Of a DNA stretch of 47,705 nt, positions 31,043-39,937 are shown one piece after another; position 1 is the first letter of the stretch; every line of letters starts with the position of its first letter. Location: positions 1 through 47,705 of the forward strand of contig JAQIBS010000205.1 in assembly GCA_027858965.1 (NCBI GenBank), in the 5' to 3' direction. Both the position numbers and the translations under genes were made by a program. A model generated the notes under the pieces. It did no database searches, had not been told where the DNA came from, and was given only the letters and a program-made list of their open reading frames with translations. The stretch is from Kiritimatiellia bacterium. Lineage in GTDB: Bacteria; Verrucomicrobiota; Kiritimatiellia; RFP12; UBA1067.

Positions 31043-33178
31043 ATGAAAATATCTCTTAAACTAACTGCTTCGCTTTGCATGGTCGCGTTTTGCAGTGCTA
31101 ACTCCTTTGAACTGGTAACCCCTCTGCGTACGTCACCCATTGTTATTGCTCCGGGGGAGGAGGAGTTTGTCTGTCTTGCAGCAGAGGATCTGATTAAAGA
31201 TATTGAACGCATTACCGGTAAGCGTCCGCAGCTGATTGAAAATGGAGATGTTCCCGCCTCCGGTGCCGTTGTGATTGGTACGGTCAGTAATCCGCAGGCA
31301 ATGGAGTTATTTAATAAGCTCCATCATGAAAAACTGATCGGCCTTGAAGGAAAATGGGAGTCCTATCGCGTTCTATCGCATAAGGGTGAGAAGAATATGT
31401 TCATCGCCGGCAGCGATGCTCGCGGTACTATGTTCGGTATCTATGATTTCTGTGAGAAATATCTAAAGGTTGATCCGCTCTATGCATGGTCGGGCATTGA
31501 ACCGAAGAAACGTGATGCTCTCAGTTGGGAATCATTTCTGATAAAGCAGGATGATCCATCATTTAAGTTCCGTGGCTGGTTTATCAATGATGAAGATCTG
31601 CTGACCCATTGGATGGAGAGTGGTGGACCACGCAATATCGATTATCACTATTATAAGCAGGTGGTGAATGTAAAGGCCATGGACGTACTGGCGGAGGCGC
31701 TTGTTCGTAGCCGTTTCAATCTGATTATTCCTGCCAGCTTTATCGACATCATGAATCCACCGGAAGAGGCTCTGGTTAAAGCCTGCGCTCGGCGAGGGGT
31801 TTTTCTTTCACAGCATCATATCGAACCAATGGGAGTTAGTGCTTATAGTTTCTTTAACTACTGGAAGGAGCGGGGTAAGGATTATAAATTTTCTTACTTT
31901 GGCCGTCCGGAGGAACTTAAGGAGGTATGGATTAAGTATGCGCAGAAATGGGCGCAGTATCCCAATGTGATCTGGCAGATCGGCCTGCGCGGTATTGCTG
32001 ACCGTCCCATGTGGATGGCTGATCCAGACACCCCGCAGTCGGATGCTGACCGTGGTCGCCTAATCTCGGAGGCCATGGCTGTTCAGCGTAAGATTGTTGA
32101 TCAGGTTACCGGAGGCAAGGCCAAGTATGTTTCTACCACTCTCTGGGCTGAGGGCTCTGTTTTCAACCAGAAGGGACTGCTGACAATTCCTGAGAATACA
32201 ATGATTATCTTTGCTGACAACTCCCCCGGCTGGCGTTGGCAGCGTGATTTCTATGAGACGGAACGCAAGAGTGATGTTAAGTACGGTGTCTATTATCATC
32301 ATGGGCTGATTGGTAGCGGCCCTCATCTGGCTCACGCAGTCTCGCCTCACAAAACGTATGCTATGATGAAAGACGCTGTTGATCAAAACGCCTCTGAGTA
32401 TGCTATCTTTAATGTCAGTAATATCCGTGAGTTTGTGCTGGGCATCAGCGCCACCTCACACATGACTTTTAATATGGATGGTTTCAATCCGGATGCGTGG
32501 CTGAATGGCTGGGTAACTGACCGTTTCTCAACGGAGCAGAGCCGGATTGTCAATGCGTATAAAGTTTATTACAGCAGCTATCAGATACATGATACGCAGG
32601 GAGTTCCGTACCTCCTGGATGGACAGACTCTCCATAAAATTTCCCGTAGTGTAAATAAGCTTCGCAAGAAGATCGATAAAAAGGATTTTGGTAAGGGGTC
32701 TTCCGTTGAAAAACTCACTTTCGCATCAAAACAGCAGGCTTATGCCGGAACTGATCGTGATGCCTTTCTGGCAGGAGTCGGTGATATGCATCCGCCCTCG
32801 CTTGGTATTCGTCATACGATCAGAGCTTGTGCATCGCAGAGTCAGGGATTTGCGTTAGCGCAGGCACATGCCGGGAGTATTTTGAAATCACTGCCGTCTG
32901 CGGAAGCGCGTTTCCTGAATGATAACCTGATCTATCCCGCTCGTTTTATGGAACTTGAAACAGCGTGCCTGCAGAATATTCTGCTGGCCAACGAGATGTT
33001 TGACCTTGGTAACCTTGATGCCGGTGAAAAACATATTTCTGTTGCCTCGAAAAAAATGCAGGAGATTATTAATGGAATTCCCGCTTATTGCTATGGCAAG
33101 TGGGAACACTGGTATCGCGGCTGCCGTAAAATCAATATCAATGCGGCAAATGAAGGAATAAAGTCACTGGAAAACTAA
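31043..33178 (+). CDS. GH115 family alpha-glucuronidase (xylan-directed), secreted
   Basis: 711 residues from the ATG whose product begins with a signal peptide (MKISLKLTASLCMVAFCSA). An N-terminal alpha/beta domain (about 20-150; LAAEDLIKDIERITGKRP, ARGTMFGIYDFCEKYL) precedes the barrel: FRGWFINDED at 176-185, GVFLSQHHIEPMG, YYHHGLIGSGPHLAH and FNVSNIREFV. These are the landmarks of GH115, which removes (4-O-methyl)glucuronic acid from xylan. It is shorter than many GH115 enzymes (800-1000), chiefly by lacking a C-terminal beta module. The upstream in-frame ATGs would add hydrophobic residues before the signal and are disfavoured. The symporter gene starts one base after the stop, so the product uronate feeds straight into uptake. 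Confidence 0.85.
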   Translation: MKISLKLTASLCMVAFCSANSFELVTPLRTSPIVIAPGEEEFVCLAAEDLIKDIERITGKRPQLIENGDVPASGAVVIGTVSNPQAMELFNKLHHEKLIGLEGKWESYRVLSHKGEKNMFIAGSDARGTMFGIYDFCEKYLKVDPLYAWSGIEPKKRDALSWESFLIKQDDPSFKFRGWFINDEDLLTHWMESGGPRNIDYHYYKQVVNVKAMDVLAEALVRSRFNLIIPASFIDIMNPPEEALVKACARRGVFLSQHHIEPMGVSAYSFFNYWKERGKDYKFSYFGRPEELKEVWIKYAQKWAQYPNVIWQIGLRGIADRPMWMADPDTPQSDADRGRLISEAMAVQRKIVDQVTGGKAKYVSTTLWAEGSVFNQKGLLTIPENTMIIFADNSPGWRWQRDFYETERKSDVKYGVYYHHGLIGSGPHLAHAVSPHKTYAMMKDAVDQNASEYAIFNVSNIREFVLGISATSHMTFNMDGFNPDAWLNGWVTDRFSTEQSRIVNAYKVYYSSYQIHDTQGVPYLLDGQTLHKISRSVNKLRKKIDKKDFGKGSSVEKLTFASKQQAYAGTDRDAFLAGVGDMHPPSLGIRHTIRACASQSQGFALAQAHAGSILKSLPSAEARFLNDNLIYPARFMELETACLQNILLANEMFDLGNLDAGEKHISVASKKMQEIINGIPAYCYGKWEHWYRGCRKININAANEGIKSLEN

Positions 33179-34858
33179 ATGACCAACGGACTTGAAATAC
33201 TGGATTACAGCGCGATCGCCATATACCTTTTTTTAATGGCAGGTATCGGCATTGCTCTGGGCATGGTTGTCAAAAATGTTAAAGACTTCTTTGCGGGGGG
33301 TAACTGCGTTCCCTGGCATCTGGGTGCTGTCAGTAATTACATGACAATGATGAGCGCCTTTGTTTTCGTGGCGCATGCCGGAATTGCTTATAAGGATGGT
33401 CTGGTTTCCATGCTGATTCTCTGGAGTGCGGTGCCTGCCACAGTGGTTGCCACTCTTGTCTTTGCAAAGCTCTGGCGCCGTGCTAACCTGGTGACGCCGG
33501 TTGAGTATCTGGAGCAGCGTTATAACGCTCCGGTCCGGCAGATATCGTCGTGGGGCGGTGTGATCTTCCGTATTCTGGATAACATGGTGAGACTTTATGC
33601 GCTCAGTGTTTTTGTCTCCGGGGCATTGGGATGCACAATGAATCAGGCGATCATCGCCTGTGGCGGTATTGTGGTTGTCTATACCATGATAGGCGGGCTC
33701 TGGGCTGTGGTTGTTACCGACGCTGTACAGTGCGCTATTCTAATGATGATTACGATTGTGATGGTTCCTCTTGCTATAAATGCCGCTGGTGGATTTGGTG
33801 CACTGCGTGAGGCTCTGCCCGATCATTTTACCTGGAATAACGGACCGAAAGGGGAGCTGTGGTTTCTGGCTGTTTACTACCTGATGAACCTGATTAAATT
33901 CAACGGTAACTGGGCTTTCATTCAGCGTTTCTATGCTACAAAAGATGAATGTGCGGCCAGGAAACTCGGCATTCTCTCCGCAATCCTTTTCTTTGTCTGT
34001 CCTATCATCTTTATGCTGCCGGCCATTGCAGCCGCTAAACTGGTGCCTGGGTTGGAGAGCGCTGAGGAGGCCTATGTCAGTATCTGTAAGCTCCTGCTGC
34101 CACGTGGTGTTATGGGATTGATGATTGCCGCTATGCTGGCTGCAACGATGTCCACTCTCAGCTCTGAGTATAATGTGACGGCCGGTGTGCTGACCAAAGA
34201 TATCTACCAGCGTCTCTTCCGTCCTAACGCTAGCAACCGGGAACAGATGTTTGTGGCCCGGTTGATGACCCTCCTGCTGGGTGTCGTGATTGTCGTCGGG
34301 GCAACTTTTGTCAGACACATGGGAGGGGCCTTTGAGGCCAATAAGATGCTGATGGGACTGATTGGTATTCCTATTGTGATTCCTTTGGTTTTTGGTGTTA
34401 TCTGGCGGCGGTTTAAACCATGGGGAGCAATCACCTCCATGATCAGCGGTGTGGCTGCCGGATTCGTCCTTCAGAAATACTCCGGTCTCTCCTGGGCCTC
34501 TGCTACATTCTATCAGACCTTATGGTGTGTGGCGATTATGCTGCTCTCCTGTTTCGGAGAGATCAGGGATCAGGATTACATCAACCGTGTTACCAGGTTT
34601 TTTAAGTTGCTGGATACTCCGGTGACAGTGGATCACTCCAGTGATCACGGTGCGCATGTGATCATGCGTCTCTTCTGTCTGGCACTGGGTCTGAGTGGCC
34701 TTCTTTTTGCTGTGATGAGTCTTTTCAGTCTCAACGAGCTCAGTGGGAAACTCACTCTCTCGGCTGGTCTGATCTGTTGTTGCCTGGCCGTGGTGGCAGC
34801 GTGGAATTTAAAGAAAGCAGGGACAACAGCAATTTTGTTCCCGGAAGAAGATAAATAA
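33179..34858 (+). CDS. sodium:solute symporter (SSS family), probable uronate importer
   Basis: 559 residues with about 14 transmembrane helices. SSS landmarks: DFFAGGNCVPWHLGAVSNYMT near helix 2, YTMIGGLWAVVVTDAVQ near helix 5-6, and LMIAAMLAATMSTLSSEYN, the region with the sodium-site serines. The ATG abuts the GH115 stop codon and its own TAA overlaps the uronate isomerase ATG, so all three are translationally coupled. Substrate is inferred from context as glucuronate or an aldobiouronic acid; the sequence itself does not specify it. Confidence 0.87.
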   Translation: MTNGLEILDYSAIAIYLFLMAGIGIALGMVVKNVKDFFAGGNCVPWHLGAVSNYMTMMSAFVFVAHAGIAYKDGLVSMLILWSAVPATVVATLVFAKLWRRANLVTPVEYLEQRYNAPVRQISSWGGVIFRILDNMVRLYALSVFVSGALGCTMNQAIIACGGIVVVYTMIGGLWAVVVTDAVQCAILMMITIVMVPLAINAAGGFGALREALPDHFTWNNGPKGELWFLAVYYLMNLIKFNGNWAFIQRFYATKDECAARKLGILSAILFFVCPIIFMLPAIAAAKLVPGLESAEEAYVSICKLLLPRGVMGLMIAAMLAATMSTLSSEYNVTAGVLTKDIYQRLFRPNASNREQMFVARLMTLLLGVVIVVGATFVRHMGGAFEANKMLMGLIGIPIVIPLVFGVIWRRFKPWGAITSMISGVAAGFVLQKYSGLSWASATFYQTLWCVAIMLLSCFGEIRDQDYINRVTRFFKLLDTPVTVDHSSDHGAHVIMRLFCLALGLSGLLFAVMSLFSLNELSGKLTLSAGLICCCLAVVAAWNLKKAGTTAILFPEEDK

Positions 34859-36249
34859 TGATTAACAAAGATTTTTTATTAAAAAACAAGATAGCAAAGA
34901 GGCTCTACCACGATTGTGCCGCCGCTTTGCCGGTGATTGATTATCACAATCATCTCTCACCTTCAGATATTGCAGAGGATCGCTGTTTTGAAAATCTGAC
35001 GGAGCTGTGGGTGGCGCATGATCCTTATAAACATCGGGCCATGCGTATTGCCGGAGTTCCTGAAGCTCTGATTACCGGAGACTGTGACCCCCGCACAAAG
35101 TTTGATTCGTGGGCAGCCTCTTTTGAAAAAACCGCTGGCGGACCGCTATATCACTGGAGTGCACTGGAGCTCAAGCGATTCTTTGGCATTGATAAACAGC
35201 TTAGCTCTGAAACCGCTGATTTTATCTGGGAGGAGGTTAATGAGAAGCTGGCATCTCCCGAATACTCTGCTCAATCGTTTTTGAGAAAGTGTAATGTGGA
35301 AACCCTCTGCACCTCTGATCTTATTTTAGATGATCTGAAAAATCACAGAGAGATGCAGAGTTCCTCTATGAAAGCAACCGTGCTTCCCTCTCTGCGGGGT
35401 GATGATATTCTCGCTGTTGATAGTCCCGGTTATCTCCCATGGTTAAAGCAACTGGGGGAGCGGGGGAGACAGAGTGTAAATTCGTATGAAGATTTCTGCA
35501 CGGCTCTATCTGTCCGGTTAGTAGATATGGATCTGTGCGGGTGTAAACTGGCCGACCATGCCCTGGATCGATTTGAGTATGCAGCAGTGACTTCGTCTGA
35601 AACCGCGACCCTTTTTGCAAAACGTCTGAAATCCGAAGCTCTTACAGACAATGAAATTGTGAAACTGAAGTCAGGGATACTGCTCTGGCTGGCAGCAAAC
35701 TATCAGATGCGCGGATGGACAATGCAACTGCATATCGGTGCGCAACGTTACACCAGCAGTCGCCTTCGTAAACTTGCCGGAGCATCGGGGGGCTATGCCG
35801 CTGCCGGTTCCTGCTGCGACATCTCAATGCTTTGTACATTCCTGGATTATCTTGAGAGCCGTGATGCTTTGCCGAATACAATTCTTTACACACTCAATCC
35901 TGAGGATAGTGCAGCCTTTGCAATACTGACCGGATCTTACGCAGAGGATGGCGTGCAGGGAAAGATTCAGTTTGGTCCCGCCTGGTGGTATAACGATCAT
36001 ATTATGGGAATGCGTAACCATTTTGAGACACTTGCGAACTATGGGTTGCTTTCCTCCTTTATCGGAATGACAACTGATTCCCGCTCGCTGCTCTCTCTCA
36101 GTCGGCATGAGTACTTCAGGCGTATTCTCTGCAATACGCTCGGCCAGTGGGTTGCCGCGGATATTATGCCGGATGAGCCGGCGCTGCTGGAGAGATTGGT
36201 TAAGAAAATTTGTTATACGAATTCAAAAGAGTACTTTTTTAGGGGTTAG
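34858..36249 (+). CDS. uxaC: glucuronate/uronate isomerase
   Basis: 463 residues, close to the usual 470. Amidohydrolase-fold markers of UxaC: DYHNHLSP at 28-35 (metal histidines), LTELWVAHDPYKHRAMR, MQLHIGAQR, ILYTLNPED, KIQFGPAWWYND, and FIGMTTDSRSLLSLSRHEYFRR near the C-terminus. It converts glucuronate to fructuronate (and galacturonate to tagaturonate). It overlaps the symporter gene by one base. The stop codon lies inside a seven-unit heptamer array. Together with the following two genes it makes the standard hexuronate route. Confidence 0.93.
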   Translation: MINKDFLLKNKIAKRLYHDCAAALPVIDYHNHLSPSDIAEDRCFENLTELWVAHDPYKHRAMRIAGVPEALITGDCDPRTKFDSWAASFEKTAGGPLYHWSALELKRFFGIDKQLSSETADFIWEEVNEKLASPEYSAQSFLRKCNVETLCTSDLILDDLKNHREMQSSSMKATVLPSLRGDDILAVDSPGYLPWLKQLGERGRQSVNSYEDFCTALSVRLVDMDLCGCKLADHALDRFEYAAVTSSETATLFAKRLKSEALTDNEIVKLKSGILLWLAANYQMRGWTMQLHIGAQRYTSSRLRKLAGASGGYAAAGSCCDISMLCTFLDYLESRDALPNTILYTLNPEDSAAFAILTGSYAEDGVQGKIQFGPAWWYNDHIMGMRNHFETLANYGLLSSFIGMTTDSRSLLSLSRHEYFRRILCNTLGQWVAADIMPDEPALLERLVKKICYTNSKEYFFRG

Positions 36250-36290
36250 GGGTTAGGGGTGAGAGGTTTGAGGTTAGAGGTTTGATGTTC
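36242..36290. repeat. degenerate heptamer array, 7 units, over the uxaC stop codon
   Basis: Seven consecutive 7-mers: GGGGTTA, GGGGTTA, GGGGTGA, GAGGTTT, GAGGTTA, GAGGTTT, GATGTTC. The TAG stop of uxaC (36247-36249) lies within the first two units, so the array extends into the last codons of the gene. Confidence 0.8.
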
Positions 36291-36582
36291 GGGATGTCGC
36301 CCTGACGGGGCAAAACAATGTTAGCCCAGGGCAGCGCCCTGGGTAATAGTAACGATGATTATGTGCCCTGAAGGGGCACGTCAATTTGAAGTTGAGGTGA
36401 CCTTTCAGGCCACATGATGTTTGCTTCCGAATCCACCGGGCGTTGCCCGGGGCTAAGGTGATTCAGCCCCGTTGGGGCGATGTGATCCAATGCATGAAAG
36501 TTCACTGATGTGTGAACTGTAGAGTTGCTTCTCAGAAGCAATTTGCACCCGGATAAAACTTTAACAAAAGGAGAAACGTATT
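36291..36582. repeat. cluster of GC-rich hairpins
   Basis: Between uxaC and the SDR gene lie several perfect stems: CCCAGGGC-agc-GCCCTGGG at 36325-36343, GTGCCC-tgaag-GGGCAC at 36363-36379, CCGGGC-gtt-GCCCGG at 36436-36450, and GGGGCT (36449-36454) able to pair with AGCCCC (36465-36470), which also pairs with GGGGC at 36474-36478. This resembles compound palindromic intergenic repeats of other phyla, but I could not compare it. No gene is seen. AAGGAG for the next gene lies at the right edge. Confidence 0.7.
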
Positions 36583-37434
36583 ATGAAAGAATTTACATTT
36601 AAAGATCAGGTTGCTGTAGTAACCGGTGCTGGCGGAACACTCTGTTCTGTGATTGCAAAGGAGTTGTCAGAACGCGGCTCAAAGCTTGCACTGCTGGGGC
36701 GCTCTGTTGATAAGCTTCAGCCAGTTGCTGATGAAATCATTGCGGCAGGTGGAACTGCGCTGGTGATTCCGACGGATATCACCGATGTGGCGGCGGTTGA
36801 AAAGGCATGTGCTGAGATAACAGAGGAACTAGGCGTCTGTCGCTTTTTGATCAATGGAGCCGGAGGTAATCAGGCGGTTGCCACGACCAGCACAACAGTC
36901 TTTGAAAAAGATGAGCTCTTCGAAGATAAACCGGAGGAGATGCGCGGTTTCTTTGACCTGGATATGGATGCCGTTGAATCCGTGATTAAAACTAACACTG
37001 TTGGGACCATGCTTCCTTCACAGGTTTTTGGTCGTGAGATGGCCAGGCTGGGACGAGGTAGTATTCTGAACTTTGCTTCGATGACCAGCTATCGTCCATT
37101 AACCCGCGTACCTGCTTATGCTGCAGCCAAGGCTGGTGTGATTAACTTTACGCAGTGGCTTTCTGTTTACCTGGCTCCAGCAGGAATACGCGTTAACGCT
37201 GTGGCTCCGGGCTTTTTTGTGAATGACCGCAGTCGAAAGATATTAATGACACCGGATGGCGGACTTTCTGCGCGGGGCGAGTGCGTGATGGCGCATACCC
37301 CACAGCGCGAATTTGGCGAGGCCAAGGATCTGCTGGGTTGCGTCTGCTGGCTGCTCAATGATGATCAAGCCAAATTTGTGACCGGCATCACCGTTCCTGT
37401 TGATGGCGGCTTCCTCGCTTCCACCGGAGTGTAA
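36583..37434 (+). CDS. uxuB: SDR-type D-mannonate oxidoreductase (fructuronate reductase)
   Basis: 283 residues. Short-chain dehydrogenase with TGAGGTLC at 14-21, NGAGG at 91-95, Ser166 and the Tyr179-x3-Lys183 pair, and a closing VPVDGGF. The wording LINGAGGNQA and the insert around 100-135 match the SDR form of UxuB found in Bacillus and Thermotoga, which reduces fructuronate to mannonate. Its position between uxaC and uxuA fits exactly. AAGGAG nine bases upstream supports the start. The stop codon is overlapped by a heptamer array. Confidence 0.87.
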   Translation: MKEFTFKDQVAVVTGAGGTLCSVIAKELSERGSKLALLGRSVDKLQPVADEIIAAGGTALVIPTDITDVAAVEKACAEITEELGVCRFLINGAGGNQAVATTSTTVFEKDELFEDKPEEMRGFFDLDMDAVESVIKTNTVGTMLPSQVFGREMARLGRGSILNFASMTSYRPLTRVPAYAAAKAGVINFTQWLSVYLAPAGIRVNAVAPGFFVNDRSRKILMTPDGGLSARGECVMAHTPQREFGEAKDLLGCVCWLLNDDQAKFVTGITVPVDGGFLASTGV

Positions 37435-37475
37435 TTGAGAATTGAAAATTAAAAATTGAGAATTGAGAATTGTAA
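37434..37475. repeat. degenerate heptamer array, 6 units, at the uxuB stop codon
   Basis: Six 7-mers: ATTGAGA, ATTGAAA, ATTAAAA, ATTGAGA, ATTGAGA, ATTGTAA. The first base is the last base of the uxuB TAA. It is followed by a CACGAAGGA-CACGAAATG pair. Confidence 0.8.
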
Positions 37476-37622
37476 CCACGAAGGACACGAAATGCTACAC
37501 TGCAGTAAATTATCCACAAAGAACACATATAACGCAAAGAAGGCTTGTTCAGAGTTTTTTTAATGTCCTTCACGGTTTATAACTCTGTGCATCCTTGCCT
37601 TTCGTGGTTTATAATGATTATT

Positions 37623-37718
37623 GAACTTTAGAACTTTAGAACTTTAGAACTTTAGAACTTTAGAACTTTTAACCCCTTCAACCTTTTTAACGATTTTAAC
37701 CTTTAACCTTCAACCTTC
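37623..37718. repeat. GAACTTTA octamer array (6 units) joined to AACC(T/C)T(T/C) array
   Basis: Six octamers GAACTTTA (the last GAACTTTT) fill 37623-37670. They run straight into 9-mers AACCCCTTC, AACCTTTTT, AACGATTTT and 7-mers AACCTTT, AACCTTC, AACCTTC to 37718. The uxuA ATG follows at 37726 with no ribosome-binding site other than this array. Confidence 0.85.
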
Positions 37719-37725
37719 TTTAGCT

Positions 37726-38733
37726 ATGAACTTAATCGAATTTGTCCCGCCTAAACCCCATCGCCTCTGGCAGCTCTGCAAGCAGATGGGAATCAACGAT
37801 GTCGTTGTCAAGGTTGCCCCTGAATTGACCGGACGACCTGAGCCCTGGAACTACGATGCGCTTGCCGCTGTTGTTGCAGATCTTGCAGATGCAGGCTTGC
37901 GGGTTGTGGCATTGGAGGGGGACCCTTTTGATATGTCGCTTGTTAAACTCGGACTGCCGGGACGAGATGAGACCTTGGATTACTATCGCATGCTGCTGCA
38001 AAACATGGCACGTCTGGATATCGGTCTTCTCTGTTATAACTTTATGGCCGGCACCGGCTGGCATCGCTCGGGAGAACGAGCGGGGCGCGGCGGTGCCAGA
38101 GCAACTTATTTCAATGCCGCTGATGCCCCTGCGATGGTAGAAGGGGCTCCTCTTGCGGCGGAGCAGCTCTGGGCCAACTATGAATATTTTATCAAAGCAA
38201 TAATGCCTGAGGCGCAGCGTCTCGGTGTGCGTATGGGATTGCATCCTGATGATCCACCTCTGCCTGAGCTGGGGGGTGTTGCCCGTATATTCGGCTCTGT
38301 TGATGGCTATGACCGGGCCTATGCATTGGCTCCCTGCCGGGAAAATGCGGTTACTTTCTGTCAGGCCAATTTTAAATTGATGGGTGTTGATCTTGAAGAT
38401 ACTGTAAAACACTTCGGTAAGCGTATTGCTTTTGTGCATGTGCGTGATGTAGAGGGAACCCCTGAGGAGTTCGTGGAGCTGTTTCATGATGAAAGCACGG
38501 TTGATCAGGCTGAACTTTTCCGGATCTACCGTGAACAGGGGATTGATGTGCCGTTGCGTTGTGATCACGTGCCCACAATGGCAGGTGAGGAGCTTGAGGA
38601 GGGCTTTGTTCCCGGCTATGGAATTCTCGGCCGTCTTTATGCCAATGGCTACCTGCGCGGTCTGATTAGCAGTAGCTCGGCACGTCTGGTTTTCAACCGG
38701 AAAATTCCAATTAAACCTAAAAACGGCAGTTGA
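37726..38733 (+). CDS. uxuA: D-mannonate dehydratase
   Basis: 335 residues, a little shorter than the Bacillus (about 360) and E. coli (394) enzymes. Family landmarks: GLHPDDPP at 171-178 (metal His), VHVRDVEGTPEEF, ELFHDES, CDHVPTMAGE (usual RPDH; here RCDH) and PGYGILGRL. It dehydrates mannonate to 2-keto-3-deoxygluconate, the last uronate step in the window. No Shine-Dalgarno: the 5' flank is a pyrimidine-rich word array, so translation may rely on an unstructured leader. A hairpin (CGGCAG at 38724-38729, CTGCCG at 38735-38740) spans the stop codon. Confidence 0.9.
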   Translation: MNLIEFVPPKPHRLWQLCKQMGINDVVVKVAPELTGRPEPWNYDALAAVVADLADAGLRVVALEGDPFDMSLVKLGLPGRDETLDYYRMLLQNMARLDIGLLCYNFMAGTGWHRSGERAGRGGARATYFNAADAPAMVEGAPLAAEQLWANYEYFIKAIMPEAQRLGVRMGLHPDDPPLPELGGVARIFGSVDGYDRAYALAPCRENAVTFCQANFKLMGVDLEDTVKHFGKRIAFVHVRDVEGTPEEFVELFHDESTVDQAELFRIYREQGIDVPLRCDHVPTMAGEELEEGFVPGYGILGRLYANGYLRGLISSSSARLVFNRKIPIKPKNGS

Positions 38734-38740
38734 ACTGCCG
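38724..38740 (+). terminator. hairpin over the uxuA stop codon
   Basis: CGGCAG-ttgaa-CTGCCG, a perfect 6-base stem with a 5-base loop. No T-run follows, so it is a weak terminator or a 3'-end stabiliser. Confidence 0.4.
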
Positions 38741-38932
38741 AATGTAGGTTAAATCGGGATCTACAGGTTTATCTGCGTTAAAATTGGGCTCTTCAACCTC
38801 ATCCACAGATTGTGTGGAATTCCATAAAAATTAACGAAGAGCCTAAAATTGCTTCTTTTGTCTTGAAAATTATTCTACTTCTAACCTTAATTTCTGCGTG
38901 TGTTCTACCGGTGTTTATGGCAAAGTATTTGC

Positions 38933-39316
38933 ATGCAAAAAAAAGAATTCACCATCCGGAACCGGATCAAGAGTTTTCGGTATGCCTTTGTCGGACTCTG
39001 GACCCTCTTGAAAACCCAGCACAGCGCCTGGTGCCATGTGGGTTTAACTGCTGCTGTGATTGTAGTTGGATTATATCTTGATCTTTCGCAGCCCGAGTGG
39101 TGTTGGTTGGTGCTGGCTATAGCGGCAGTATGGACGGCCGAGGCCTTTAATACATCAATCGAGTTTCTCTCTGATGTTGTCTCTCCTGATTATCATCCGC
39201 TGATCAAGAATGCTAAAGATGTTGCTGCAGCCGGGGTTCTTATTACTGTAATTGGATCCATTGCGATTGGTATTCTTACCTTTGGCCCTCATGTTCTAAG
39301 GTTGCTGGGCCATTAA
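38933..39316 (+). CDS. dgkA: DgkA-type diacylglycerol/undecaprenol kinase
   Basis: 127 residues with three transmembrane helices. The family signature is clear: WTAEAFNTSIE at 67-77 (catalytic Glu70, metal Glu77), DVVSPDYHPLIKNAKDVAAAGV at 81-102. Integral membrane kinase that phosphorylates diacylglycerol or undecaprenol. I use ATG at 38933, which gives the family-like amphipathic start (KKEFTIRNRIKSFRYAFVG). The longer frame from 38900 has no support. It overlaps the end of the convergent queH by 21 bases. A 90-residue frame at 38812-39081 is an out-of-frame shadow. Confidence 0.9.
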   Translation: MQKKEFTIRNRIKSFRYAFVGLWTLLKTQHSAWCHVGLTAAVIVVGLYLDLSQPEWCWLVLAIAAVWTAEAFNTSIEFLSDVVSPDYHPLIKNAKDVAAAGVLITVIGSIAIGILTFGPHVLRLLGH

Positions 39317-39850
39317 TCTTGCACGATTATCCCGTAACGAAAATTCGCAGCCGCAGTAGCTTTGTCGGTAGAGCTTATACTCCTTGCTGAGCTCCAGCGA
39401 GTTTTTAAATCCATCCTGTTTTTTGAAGTTTATATCCAGATAGCTTTCAGAGATCCGTTTTCCGATCTTAGCGATCAGATCTGACGCTTTATGTGGGCTT
39501 ACAGTGAGCGTAGTTGTAAATCCATTCAGCCTCATTTTTTTCATTTGATGATATGTTCTTTGAAGTGCGTACTCAAAGCAGTGTGAACAACGAAGACCTT
39601 TCTCCGGTTCAGCTTCCAGCCCTTGTGCCACCATTGCCAACCATTCATCATGATCCGGATCATCAAGCAGCAGTGGCACATTCATAATGCCTGCCAGTTT
39701 GATTACCTCTTTGAATCGTTTGTTGAACTCTTCGGCAGGAGAGATGTTTGCATTTGAAAAAAAGAGCGTTGGCTTATGGCCGAGCTTACGAAGTGCTTCA
39801 ATGCAATGAGTTGTGCATGGAGCACAGCATGTATGTAATAGAACTTTCAT
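39296..39850 (-). CDS. queH: epoxyqueuosine reductase QueH
   Basis: 184 residues, the DUF208/QueH family. Cysteine sets in place: HTCCAPC at 6-12 (Cys8, Cys9, Cys12), RCSHC at 87-91 (Cys88, Cys91) and YCGC at 165-168 (Cys166, Cys168), which hold a 4Fe-4S cluster and metal. LTVSPHK marks the conserved loop. It performs the last step of queuosine synthesis in organisms lacking QueG. No Shine-Dalgarno precedes the ATG. Its 3' end overlaps dgkA on the other strand. Confidence 0.93.
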   Translation of the reverse strand: MKVLLHTCCAPCTTHCIEALRKLGHKPTLFFSNANISPAEEFNKRFKEVIKLAGIMNVPLLLDDPDHDEWLAMVAQGLEAEPEKGLRCSHCFEYALQRTYHQMKKMRLNGFTTTLTVSPHKASDLIAKIGKRISESYLDINFKKQDGFKNSLELSKEYKLYRQSYCGCEFSLRDNRARLMAQQP

Positions 39851-39862
39851 ATTAATTTACAG

Positions 39863-39930
39863 AGTTCAGTGGTTGGAGTTTAGAGTTCAGACAAGACATA
39901 CATCCTATCAATCCTATTATTCCTATCTCC
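39863..39930. repeat. heptamer and 9-mer arrays between queH and the beta-helix gene
   Basis: At 39863-39890 four 7-mers: AGTTCAG, TGGTTGG, AGTTTAG, AGTTCAG. At 39904-39930 three 9-mers: CCTATCAAT, CCTATTATT, CCTATCTCC. The second array lies seven bases beyond the stop codon of the minus-strand beta-helix gene. Confidence 0.6.
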
Positions 39931-39937
39931 CATTCTT

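Noticed and set aside
36242-37718. CRISPR-like arrays
   Set aside because: Units are only 7-9 bp with no spacers, and the word drifts within each array; no cas genes are in the window.
37732-38568. 278-residue frame on the minus strand
   Set aside because: Shadow of uxuA, which has full family motifs on the plus strand.
38812-39081. 89-residue frame overlapping dgkA
   Set aside because: Different frame from the clear DgkA signature; its hydrophobic start lies in the leader and the rest is a shadow.
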